This document shows positions 1 through 7,014 of a stretch of DNA of 64,000 nucleotides, one piece after another (position 1 is the stretch's first letter; every line of letters starts with the position of its first letter). The translations under genes were made by a program, and so were the position numbers. Source of the DNA: Flavobacteriaceae bacterium CP2B (GTDB taxonomy: Bacteria; Bacteroidota; Bacteroidia; Flavobacteriales; Flavobacteriaceae); the NCBI GenBank assembly GCA_001683825.1, contig LXTR01000038.1, forward strand, positions 62,001 through 126,000. Reading direction: 5' to 3'. The notes beneath the pieces were generated by a model, which was given only the letters and a program-made list of their open reading frames with translations, had not been told where the DNA came from and searched no databases.

Positions 1-261
1 AACTCCTTTAAGGGCACCCTGGGACACTGCCTGGCGGCCGCCGGGAGCATAGAATGCGTGGCCAGCCTGCTGCAAATGAAGGAAGGGACCCTTTTTGGCA
101 ATGTGAACTGCGAGGACCTTCACCCGGATATTGTACCATGGGCGAACCCTGATAGGATCCCCCAAAAGCCCCTGTCGTTTACCCCAAATATCCTGGCCAA
201 AGCGAGTTTCGGTTTTGGGGATGTCAACGCCTGTATTATATTTAAACGCTTTACCCCTTGA
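1..261 (+). CDS. Beta-ketoacyl-ACP synthase, C-terminal part (cut by window edge)
   Basis: The reading frame is open from base 1 and ends at TGA 259-261, leaving the last 86 residues of a thiolase-fold ketosynthase. Visible family marks are SFKGTLGHCLAAAG near the cut end (the conserved Lys and the second catalytic His of KAS I/II enzymes) and the Gly-rich SFGFGDVNACIIF at the C-terminus, which lines the active site. The enzyme would condense an acyl thioester with malonyl-ACP in the cytosol. An acyl carrier protein gene starts 5 bp downstream, so the two probably form one biosynthetic operon whose upstream members lie outside the window. A dedicated secondary-lipid or aryl-polyene type pathway is possible but cannot be decided from this piece. 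Confidence 0.9.
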   Translation, partial: NSFKGTLGHCLAAAGSIECVASLLQMKEGTLFGNVNCEDLHPDIVPWANPDRIPQKPLSFTPNILAKASFGFGDVNACIIFKRFTP

Positions 262-266
262 ACGCT

Positions 267-521
267 ATGAATGAAGATGCCTGTTATACCCAATTAAAGG
301 CCCTCGTGGGCCCCTACCTTCCGGAGGACGTCTCCGTGGACGCGATCCGGCCAGAGAGCCATTTCGTCAAGGAGCTCAACATCAATTCTGCCAACCTGGT
401 GGACATTGTCCTGGACGTGGAGGACGAATTTGATATCGTCCTTGAAAACGAGGAAATGGAAGCCATGCAAACGGTACGTGACGCCATGGAGCTTATCCGG
501 CGTAAACGCGCTGCCAGATAA
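267..521 (+). CDS. Acyl carrier protein-like protein
   Basis: 84 residues, the usual ACP length. The four-helix pattern is recognisable, with an acidic helix DIVLDVEDEFDIVL following the attachment site. The expected phosphopantetheine motif DSL is written here as N-S-A (Ser41 in NINSANLVDI), so the serine is kept but its neighbours are changed. ATG 267 is chosen over TTG 258: the TTG would overlap the ketosynthase stop, while ATG leaves a 5-bp gap. It probably carries the acyl chain for the ketosynthase immediately upstream. The divergent motif suggests a specialised pathway ACP rather than the general fatty acid AcpP. Confidence 0.85.
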   Translation: MNEDACYTQLKALVGPYLPEDVSVDAIRPESHFVKELNINSANLVDIVLDVEDEFDIVLENEEMEAMQTVRDAMELIRRKRAAR

Positions 522-686
522 CCCCCAGGAAGGGGCCTGTTTATGATGCCCGGCGTCCCCGTGGTCCTTTGCGGACCCAGGGATTAGACGAAGTGTAGTA
601 AAACTTCGATAAAACCACTTAAAAGGTTTATATTCAATCGCTTGAGAGCCAGGATATTTTTTATCTTGCCCCTGGAACAATACTTT

Positions 687-1034
687 ATGAAAATGCGAAT
701 TAGACTCCTGACAGCCACATTGGTGCTGGCAGGCGGTGCATGGCAGTTTTGCCATGGACAGGAAAGCCTCCCCAAAGTGAAGATCAAAGAGTATACGGTT
801 ATGGAACATTATGCCCCGGACCTGGTGGTCCCGGCTGAAGAAAGGCGCCGCTTAAAGGTAACGCGGCAACTGACGGTGCTGCGCAGGGAAAAAATCATCG
901 ATACCCTGACCATCCCGGAACGCAAAAAGAAGAAATTAAGGAAGGAGTTGTACCGGACCCCATTCAGCGATAAATTCGATAAAGTACTCAGCAGCCTGGA
1001 ACCTGAGGGACCGGGCAGGGAGGAAGTAGATTAA
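687..1034 (+). CDS. Small secreted protein of unknown function (paralogue of the 9591 gene)
   Basis: 115 residues. The ATG at 687 gives a clean signal peptide (basic MKMRIR, hydrophobic LLTATLVLAGG, likely cut near CHG|QES); an upstream TTG at 642 would place a non-signal extension in front and is not preferred. The mature part is very rich in Lys, Arg and Glu and contains IDTLTIPERKKKKLRKELYR. A similar segment, RIDSMDLPEARKYKLIRDLYR (21 residues shortened here to its core IDSMDLPE and LIRDLYR), occurs in the protein encoded at 9591. No known domain was recognised. The stop codon overlaps the stop of the convergent gene at 1031 by 4 bp. Confidence 0.7.
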   Translation: MKMRIRLLTATLVLAGGAWQFCHGQESLPKVKIKEYTVMEHYAPDLVVPAEERRRLKVTRQLTVLRREKIIDTLTIPERKKKKLRKELYRTPFSDKFDKVLSSLEPEGPGREEVD

Positions 1035-1495
1035 ACAAAAGTATCACCATCGGAACCGGGTTGGATGCCATCATCCATACCCCGGGGGTTTTTCTCAAGG
1101 CCCGCGCTGTCAGCCCCGAACAATTTCAGCACATCGGAAGGCGTCTCCAATTGAAGGTATTCTTCCCCGTTGATGGCAATAGGCCGCTGTAGCAGGGCAG
1201 GGTGGTTGTTTAAGACCTTTAGCCAGCCATTAGTATCAAAATCGGCTTTTTGCAATCGGGGGCCCTCGGGCAGGTCCTTTGCAAAAAGTTCATGCAGGGG
1301 TTTTCCCAGCCCCTCGGCAATACTGACCCAGGCGGTGTCCCCTAGGCTGGTTTTGGAAATGTCTATCACCTGTAGCTTGTTTTTGGAGCCCTGCGCGTAC
1401 CCAAGTGCCTGCTTGCCCAGGCGCGTTTCTGAATGGTAGATGAGTGTCAGTTGACGGTTGTTGGTGGCCAGTGGACCCATATCTGCCTCTTCCAT
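1031..1495 (-). CDS. ArsC/Spx-like thioredoxin-fold protein without cysteines
   Basis: 154 residues with the layout of the arsenate reductase (ArsC/Spx) family: an N-terminal strand LTLIYHS, a helix, a central DTNGWLKVLNNHPALLQRPI resembling the family's conserved N-x-x-LLxRPI element, then SPSDV-like PSDVLKLF. Unlike ArsC, the protein contains no cysteine at all; the catalytic Cys after IYH is replaced in ETRLGKQ. It therefore cannot be a thiol arsenate reductase. It lies 2 bp downstream of the ribosome hibernation factor gene, so both are probably co-transcribed. A binding or stress-adaptor role is an inference from the Spx relationship. Confidence 0.8.
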   Translation of the reverse strand: MEEADMGPLATNNRQLTLIYHSETRLGKQALGYAQGSKNKLQVIDISKTSLGDTAWVSIAEGLGKPLHELFAKDLPEGPRLQKADFDTNGWLKVLNNHPALLQRPIAINGEEYLQLETPSDVLKLFGADSAGLEKNPRGMDDGIQPGSDGDTFV

Positions 1496-1497
1496 CC

Positions 1498-1800
1498 TTA
1501 ATACGGGTTCATTTTTTCCTTCTTCTTTTTAAGTTGTCGCTGGAGGTCGTCAATCACCTCGGCAACCGATTGTTCGAATTCGCCATGACTGGCTTCAGCG
1601 AATAGGCGGGGCCCCGGAACACTCAGGCGAACCTTGCAAATTTTGCCTTTATTGGGGTCTGAAGTATTCTCGCTTTTGATAAAAACATCGGCTTTTACGA
1701 TAAAGTCGTATTTATCCTCGAATTTTTCTAGTTTTTTGGTGATCAATGCTTCCAGGCGGGCACTCGCTTTTACCTGGTCATATTCAAAGTTGATGTTCAT
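1498..1800 (-). CDS. hpf: Ribosome hibernation-promoting factor, short form (HPF/RaiA family)
   Basis: 100 residues from ATG 1800, starting MNINFEYDQVKASARLEALI, with the beta-alpha-beta-beta-beta-alpha pattern of the S30AE domain: two helices (LEALITKKLEKFEDKY and EFEQSVAEVIDDLQRQLKKK) around strands ADVFIKSE, CKVRLSVPG and LFAEASHG. It has no C-terminal dimerisation domain, so it is the short form. Such proteins bind the 30S decoding site and inactivate or store ribosomes in stationary phase or stress. A TTG further upstream at 1848 would add 16 residues with no family counterpart and was rejected. A cysteine-free ArsC-like gene follows 2 bp downstream. Confidence 0.9.
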   Translation of the reverse strand: MNINFEYDQVKASARLEALITKKLEKFEDKYDFIVKADVFIKSENTSDPNKGKICKVRLSVPGPRLFAEASHGEFEQSVAEVIDDLQRQLKKKKEKMNPY

Positions 1801-1922
1801 GGCCTTTCTATTTAAAGGGAATATAAAACCCCTCTGCCCTAAATCCAAATTTATTTAAACATATCTCCCCGGGGTGGTGGTGCAGGGGGTTTGTTAAATA
1901 AAGGATAATAAAAAGTTAATCC

Positions 1923-1954
1923 TTGATTTACCGTTAATTAACTCGATAAATTCG
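1923..1954 (+). promoter_or_regulatory. Candidate Bacteroidota promoter for the 2018 gene
   Basis: TTG at 1923-1925 followed after 21 bases by TAAATTCG at 1947-1954 fits the Bacteroidota consensus TTG-N19 to 23-TAnnTTyG. It sits in the A+T-rich divergent gap between hpf and the coiled-coil gene, about 65 bases before the ATG at 2018. It is a pattern match only; no transcript evidence is available. Confidence 0.4.
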
Positions 1955-2017
1955 GTGGATTTTCGTACCTTAAAGCGAGTGTAGAAGTGCAATTTTCCCC
2001 CAAAAAACAAACCTGCT

Positions 2018-2356
2018 ATGATCACGGAAAAAACAACCGGAAGACTCCTTCAAAAATCCTCCAGCCAGCTTATGCGAAGGTTGGAACGGAACAATGACGA
2101 GCTCCTGCACCTGCAAACGAGCTTGAAATCTTACGTGTGCGAACCAAAGACGTACAGCCTGTTTGAAAGGCTGCAGGGATTAAAGAAACACCTGGAAAAC
2201 TTACGCAAAAGGAACCAGGAGCTTATCGAAGCCCTTAAGGGTCACAAAAATTGCCTGGAAGAACAGTTGGAGCGCTCCCGGCAGCAATTTGAGGAATACC
2301 GCGAACTGGAGCGAAATGTCCTGGAATATATCGGCATGGCCAAAATGCATTGCTAG
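2018..2356 (+). CDS. Small coiled-coil protein of unknown function
   Basis: 112 residues, almost entirely helical and charged. Heptad-like runs cover about residues 15-40 and 50-105 (for example LQGLKKHLENLRKRNQELIE and LEEQLERSRQQFEEYREL). There is no signal peptide and no transmembrane stretch, so it is probably cytosolic. It is transcribed divergently from hpf and convergently with terC. No family was recognised. Codon use is like that of its neighbours and a plausible promoter lies upstream, which supports a real gene. Confidence 0.7.
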   Translation: MITEKTTGRLLQKSSSQLMRRLERNNDELLHLQTSLKSYVCEPKTYSLFERLQGLKKHLENLRKRNQELIEALKGHKNCLEEQLERSRQQFEEYRELERNVLEYIGMAKMHC

Positions 2357-2377
2357 AGCGTCCCTTTTCGCAGGGGA

Positions 2378-3325
2378 TTACCCGCCCGTTTGTTTTTCCG
2401 GGATGAACAGGGAGGTGAGTATGCCCGTGGCCAGTGCCGTGACGATCACAGTCAGCGAGAGCCATTCGGGAAGTTCTATATGGTGTGAGAACAACATCTT
2501 CAACCCTACAAAAGCAAGGATCACCACCAGGCTGTAGTTGATGAACCGGAATTTTGCGAGCATGCGGGAAATCAGGAAATACATGGACCGCAACCCCAGT
2601 ATCGCCAGGATATTGGAGCTGAAAACAATAAAGGGGTCGGCCGTGATGGCCAGGATGGCAGGGATGCTGTCCAGGGCGAAAAGGATATCGGTTAATTCGA
2701 TGATGATCAATGCCACAAAAAGGGGGGTGGCGGCCCGTATCCCCATCCGGCGGATAAAAAAGTGGTTTCCGTGGATGACTGTGGTGAGCGGGTAGATCTT
2801 TTTCACCTGGCGGAATACAAAGGAGTTTTTGGGATTGTATTGCGGGCCCTCCGATTTTAGCATCTTAAAGGCGGTATACAACAGGAATACCCCAAAAACA
2901 TAGATGATCCAGTCAAACTTATTAATTAAAGTAACCCCGAAGACAATCATTATTGCCCTGAAAACAATGGCTCCCAGGATCCCCCAGAACAACACCCGGT
3001 GCTGGTAGATGGGGGGGATGGCAAAGGACGAGAAAATGACCGCGATCACAAAGACATTGTCAATACTCAACGACAATTCGATCAGGTAGCCGGTGATGTA
3101 TTTGAGTACCGCGTTACTAGGGCTGAGCTGGGTGGGGTTGGCAATCAGCCCCTGCGAAAACAGCCAGTAAATCACCCCGCTAAACCCCAGCGCGATAGTG
3201 ACCCACAGCGAGGTCCAGATCGTGGCCTCTTTGGCACGAATGACATGGTCCTTTTTATTGAAAACACCAAGGTCCAGTGCCAGGAAGATCACGATCAGGA
3301 AAATAAAGGCTGCCCAAATCCACAT
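2378..3325 (-). CDS. TerC family integral membrane protein
   Basis: 315 residues from ATG 3325 (MWIWAAFIFLIVIFLALDLG). Seven to nine hydrophobic segments are visible. The two family signatures are present: ELSLSIDNVFVIAVIF and DILFALDSIPAILAIT, each with the intramembrane acidic residue typical of TerC/Alx proteins. These proteins are linked to manganese or calcium efflux and to tellurite resistance, and may supply metal to exported proteins. A longer frame begins at 3427 but lacks homology-like sequence. The gene is convergent with the coiled-coil gene, with only 21 bp between stops. Confidence 0.92.
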   Translation of the reverse strand: MWIWAAFIFLIVIFLALDLGVFNKKDHVIRAKEATIWTSLWVTIALGFSGVIYWLFSQGLIANPTQLSPSNAVLKYITGYLIELSLSIDNVFVIAVIFSSFAIPPIYQHRVLFWGILGAIVFRAIMIVFGVTLINKFDWIIYVFGVFLLYTAFKMLKSEGPQYNPKNSFVFRQVKKIYPLTTVIHGNHFFIRRMGIRAATPLFVALIIIELTDILFALDSIPAILAITADPFIVFSSNILAILGLRSMYFLISRMLAKFRFINYSLVVILAFVGLKMLFSHHIELPEWLSLTVIVTALATGILTSLFIPEKQTGG

Positions 3326-3497
3326 GCGTAGCAAATTTAAGGGGCAAAGATATGAATCGTTTGTATCATAAAACGCAATTAAGGCCCCATAGGTCAAAGA
3401 AATTAAAATTTTATCCAATAGCATCAATCCGTACCGGAACGATAGTGTAGTTTCTATGTTTAAGCCTTATTCACTACTCACTAAAAACACAACACCC

Positions 3498-5477
3498 ATG
3501 AGCGCATACAACGTAGCACAAAAGCTGATAAAGAGCCATTTGGTCCGGGGGGAAATGGCCCCTGGTACTGAAATTGGACTGAAAATAGACCAGGCGCTGC
3601 TACAGGATGCCACCGGCACCCTGGTGCAGTTGGAGCTGGAAGCCATGCAACTGGACAAAGCCCGTACCGAAGTGGCGGTACAGTATGTAGACCATAATTT
3701 ATTGCAGACCGACTTCAAGAATGCCGACGACCACCTTTTTCTAAAATCCGCCGCCCGGAAATTCGGATTGTGGTACAGCAGGCCTGGTAACGGGGTGAGC
3801 CACCCCGTTCATATGGAACGATTTGGGAAACCGGGCAAGACCCTCCTGGGGTCTGATAGCCATACCTGTGCCGGGGGCTCCCTCGGGATGCTGGCCATCG
3901 GAACCGGGGGGCTGGATGTGGCTGCCGCCATTGCGGGCCAGCCCTATTTTGTGAAAATGCCCAGAATCATGGGCGTGAGGTTGACAGGTAAGCTACCCAA
4001 ATGGGTGAGTGCCAAGGATGTCATTCTGGAAATGCTACGTCGGTACGATGTCAAGGGCGGGGTGGGGAAGATCATTGAATATTACGGGGATGGCCTCGCG
4101 GAATTGAGTGCCATGGACCGTCATGTCATTGCCAATATGGGCGCTGAATTGGGGGCTACGACCACGGTTTTCCCGAGTGATGAGGAAACCAGGAGGTTCC
4201 TGAAGTCCCAGGGCCGTGTAAATGACTTTGTCGCTTTGGCGGCAGACAAGGGCTGTACCTATGACCTGGAAGATACCATTGTCCTGGACGACCTGGTCCC
4301 ACTCATCGCCAAACCCACCAGTCCCGGGAATGTAGTCCCGGTGCGTGAGGTGGCGGGAAAAGCCATCAGCCAGGCGGTGATCGGTTCCTCGGCCAACCCT
4401 GGCCTGAGGGATTTTTGGATCGCGGGGGCCATTGTGAAGGACAGGACTGTTTCCGAAGAGGTGTCCCTGGATATCAACCCCACCTCCAGGCAGATCATAC
4501 AAAACATGATCGAGAACCGCGCCTTTGCCCATCTGATCAAGGCTGGGGCCCGCTTCCACCAGTCGGGCTGCATGGGCTGTATCGGCATGGGCCAGGCCCC
4601 TGCCAGTGGCACCATCAGCCTCCGTACCATGCCCAGGAACTTTCCGGACCGTTCCGGCACAAAAGATGACCAGGTGTACCTGTGCAGCCCTGAGACGGCT
4701 GCGGCATCCGCGCTTACCGGGAAGATTACAGACCCCAGGGACCTGGAAGCGCTGTATGGGATGGAATACCCCCGGTACGAGGCGCCTGAGCTGGAAATCA
4801 TCAATACCGAAATGTTGGTGGCCCCGCCTGAAGACGGGTCTTCCATCACGCTGCAAAAAGGGCCCAATATCAGTTCCCTGCCCGATTTTGAACCCCTGAA
4901 ACAGGATTATGAAGTCCCGGTTTTACTCAAAATGGGCGACCATATTTCCACGGATGAAATCCTCAAGGCCGGGGCAGAGGTATTGCCCTTCCGGAGCAAT
5001 ATCCCCGAGATCAGCAAATTTGCCTATACCGTCATTGACGACACCTTTTACGACAGGGCCATGGAAGCCAGGGGTACCTACGGGGGGCATATCGTGGTGG
5101 CCGGTGACAACTACGCCCAGGGCAGCAGCCGGGAACACGCGGCTATAGCCCCCAAATACCTTGGGCAGGTAGCGGTTATCGCAAAGAGTTACGCCCGGAT
5201 TGCCTGGCAAAACCTGGTCAACTTTGGGATCCTGCCGCTGGAATTCCAACGCGAAGAAGACTATAGTTTCCTCCTGCAAGGCGACCTGGTTCGATTTAAG
5301 AACCTCAGGGATGCGGTCAAAGCGGGAGGAGCCATCACCGTACACGTATTGAAAGACGGGCATGGCAGAGAGGTTCATTTGTCCCATAGCCTGAGCGAAA
5401 GGCAACTGGCGATCCTCCTCAAGGGTGGGGTGGTCAATGATTTTAAAGAAAAGCTGGCTGTCCAAAGCCCCCGGTAG
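3498..5477 (+). CDS. Aconitate hydratase, putative Aquifex type
   Basis: 659 residues. Converts citrate to isocitrate through cis-aconitate with a 4Fe-4S cluster. Cluster ligands are visible: Cys124 in LLGSDSHTCAGGSLGML, and Cys358 and Cys361 in QSGCMGCIGMGQAPASG. The C-terminal swivel domain carries MGDHISTDEIL and AGDNYAQGSSREHAA. The length (about 650) and the short linker match the aconitase/3-isopropylmalate-dehydratase hybrid class described first from Aquifex rather than the approximately 750-900 residue AcnA/AcnB. ATG 3498 (MSAYNVAQKLIKSHLV) matches the family N-terminus better than ATG 3456. Whether this is the main TCA enzyme of the organism cannot be told from the window. Confidence 0.92.
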   Translation: MSAYNVAQKLIKSHLVRGEMAPGTEIGLKIDQALLQDATGTLVQLELEAMQLDKARTEVAVQYVDHNLLQTDFKNADDHLFLKSAARKFGLWYSRPGNGVSHPVHMERFGKPGKTLLGSDSHTCAGGSLGMLAIGTGGLDVAAAIAGQPYFVKMPRIMGVRLTGKLPKWVSAKDVILEMLRRYDVKGGVGKIIEYYGDGLAELSAMDRHVIANMGAELGATTTVFPSDEETRRFLKSQGRVNDFVALAADKGCTYDLEDTIVLDDLVPLIAKPTSPGNVVPVREVAGKAISQAVIGSSANPGLRDFWIAGAIVKDRTVSEEVSLDINPTSRQIIQNMIENRAFAHLIKAGARFHQSGCMGCIGMGQAPASGTISLRTMPRNFPDRSGTKDDQVYLCSPETAAASALTGKITDPRDLEALYGMEYPRYEAPELEIINTEMLVAPPEDGSSITLQKGPNISSLPDFEPLKQDYEVPVLLKMGDHISTDEILKAGAEVLPFRSNIPEISKFAYTVIDDTFYDRAMEARGTYGGHIVVAGDNYAQGSSREHAAIAPKYLGQVAVIAKSYARIAWQNLVNFGILPLEFQREEDYSFLLQGDLVRFKNLRDAVKAGGAITVHVLKDGHGREVHLSHSLSERQLAILLKGGVVNDFKEKLAVQSPR

Positions 5478-5646
5478 CCCTGGCACCGGGATCGTACCAA
5501 TGCTGTAGGATAGCCATGACAGGCGTGGTCAGCGTCGTGGAAAGCCTGCTGTTATTCTGCAATCACTGCGCCCGGCCCGGGGTTTTGGGCGGGGGCAGGC
5601 AGTCATGTATCGATTAAACTTTTGATGGAGTAAAACAATACTAAAT

Positions 5647-6870
5647 CTATTGATTGTTAGATAGTTGTAATTTAACTCTTCTATTAAAACGGTAGATGTA
5701 GGCAAGGATGCCCATGGCGGCAAAACCACAGATGAGGAAGCCCAGAAACATCGGGAGTACGGTGGTGGTTACGAATTGCCCGATGAAGGCGCTGATGGGT
5801 ACCGCCATAAGGGTGGCCAGGCACCCTGTGAGGGCAGCCCCTATACCGGCGATATGCCCTAAAGGTTCCATGGCCAGTGAACGGAGGTTGCCAAAGAGGA
5901 AGCCTACCGCAAAGAACTGGAGGCCAAAAAAGACCAGTAGTATTGACAAGGGGGGATTGGCCTGCCCGTAGAACAGCACGATATACGCCAGGGAGATCAG
6001 CACGTAGGCCACCAGGGCGATGGTGACCAGCCGCAACATCCCAAAACGCAATACCAGGGTGCCGTTCAGCAGGGTAGCGGTGCCGATGGTAATGGCCAGG
6101 GCGGCAAAAATATAGGGGAAGGCATTAGCCAGGGCGTATTGTTGTTCAAAAACCTGTTGGGAAGTACTCAGGTACACCAGGAAAGAACCGGTTATAAGGC
6201 CCCAGATAAAGGTAAATGCCATGGTCTGCCGGTAGTTGATCAGTTCCCTGTAGCCCTGGATGAACACCCTGGCCCGGAACGAGGTACGGTTTCGTTCCTG
6301 CAGCGTTTCGGGCTGGCGTTTCCAGAACCAGAAAGCCACCAGGATGCTGAAAAATACCTGTACATGGAAGATGGCTTCCCACCCGTAATGGTCCATGATC
6401 CATTTTCCAAAGGCCGGGGCGATGATGGGCACCAGGATAAATACCACGGTAACGAAAGACATGATGCGCGCCATATAATCGCCACTGTAACTGTCGCGAA
6501 TCATGGCAATACTGATGGTCCTCGGGGCGGAAAGCGAGATGCCTTGCAGGATACGGCCAATAAGCATCAGTTCCAGGCTTTGGGCGTATACGCAGAGCAA
6601 ACTGGCCAGGATGAAAAGCCCGAACCCGATATAAACCACCGGTTTGCGGCCTATGCTGTCGGAAATCGGCCCGAAGAGCAGCGGCCCGACCCCCAGCCCC
6701 AGGAAAAAGAGGGTGATCAGCAGCTGGTTTTGGGCAATATCGGTGGTGCCTACAGACAGGCCAATAACATCCAGGGCAGGGAGCAGGGCATCCAGCGCCA
6801 GGGCGGCAATGGACATCAGGGCAGCCATCAGGGCTACAAATTCGAATTGGGCAGGTCGTTTGTTTAACAC
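5647..6870 (-). CDS. Bcr/CflA-type multidrug efflux MFS transporter
   Basis: 407 residues, twelve hydrophobic segments. The start codon is GTG at 6870 (reading VLNKRPAQFEFVAL). The loop between segments 2 and 3 has the MFS motif A form GPISDSIGRKPVVYIGF, and segment 1 has the LDALLPAL pattern typical of the DHA1 Bcr/CflA subgroup, which exports drugs such as bicyclomycin, chloramphenicol and sulfonamides in exchange for protons. It stands alone between the aconitase gene (convergent) and the molybdopterin oxidoreductase (divergent). The actual substrate is unknown. Confidence 0.9.
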   Translation of the reverse strand: MLNKRPAQFEFVALMAALMSIAALALDALLPALDVIGLSVGTTDIAQNQLLITLFFLGLGVGPLLFGPISDSIGRKPVVYIGFGLFILASLLCVYAQSLELMLIGRILQGISLSAPRTISIAMIRDSYSGDYMARIMSFVTVVFILVPIIAPAFGKWIMDHYGWEAIFHVQVFFSILVAFWFWKRQPETLQERNRTSFRARVFIQGYRELINYRQTMAFTFIWGLITGSFLVYLSTSQQVFEQQYALANAFPYIFAALAITIGTATLLNGTLVLRFGMLRLVTIALVAYVLISLAYIVLFYGQANPPLSILLVFFGLQFFAVGFLFGNLRSLAMEPLGHIAGIGAALTGCLATLMAVPISAFIGQFVTTTVLPMFLGFLICGFAAMGILAYIYRFNRRVKLQLSNNQ

Positions 6871-7014
6871 CCGGCAAAAATAGCCGTTTCCGTTGAATTG
6901 GGGTGGGGGTGGATCGTTAGCAGAATGTTAAAAGATGCCTGGCGGTAAAGGTGATGCCCAGCCCAAAATAATTGTATTTTAGGGGGACGCTAGTTGCAAA
7001 ACCAACCAATTTAG

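Noticed and set aside
1846-1853. TAAATTTG on the minus strand as the hpf promoter -7 element
   Set aside because: The element is perfect but no -33 TTG lies at the right distance, so it was not listed as a promoter.
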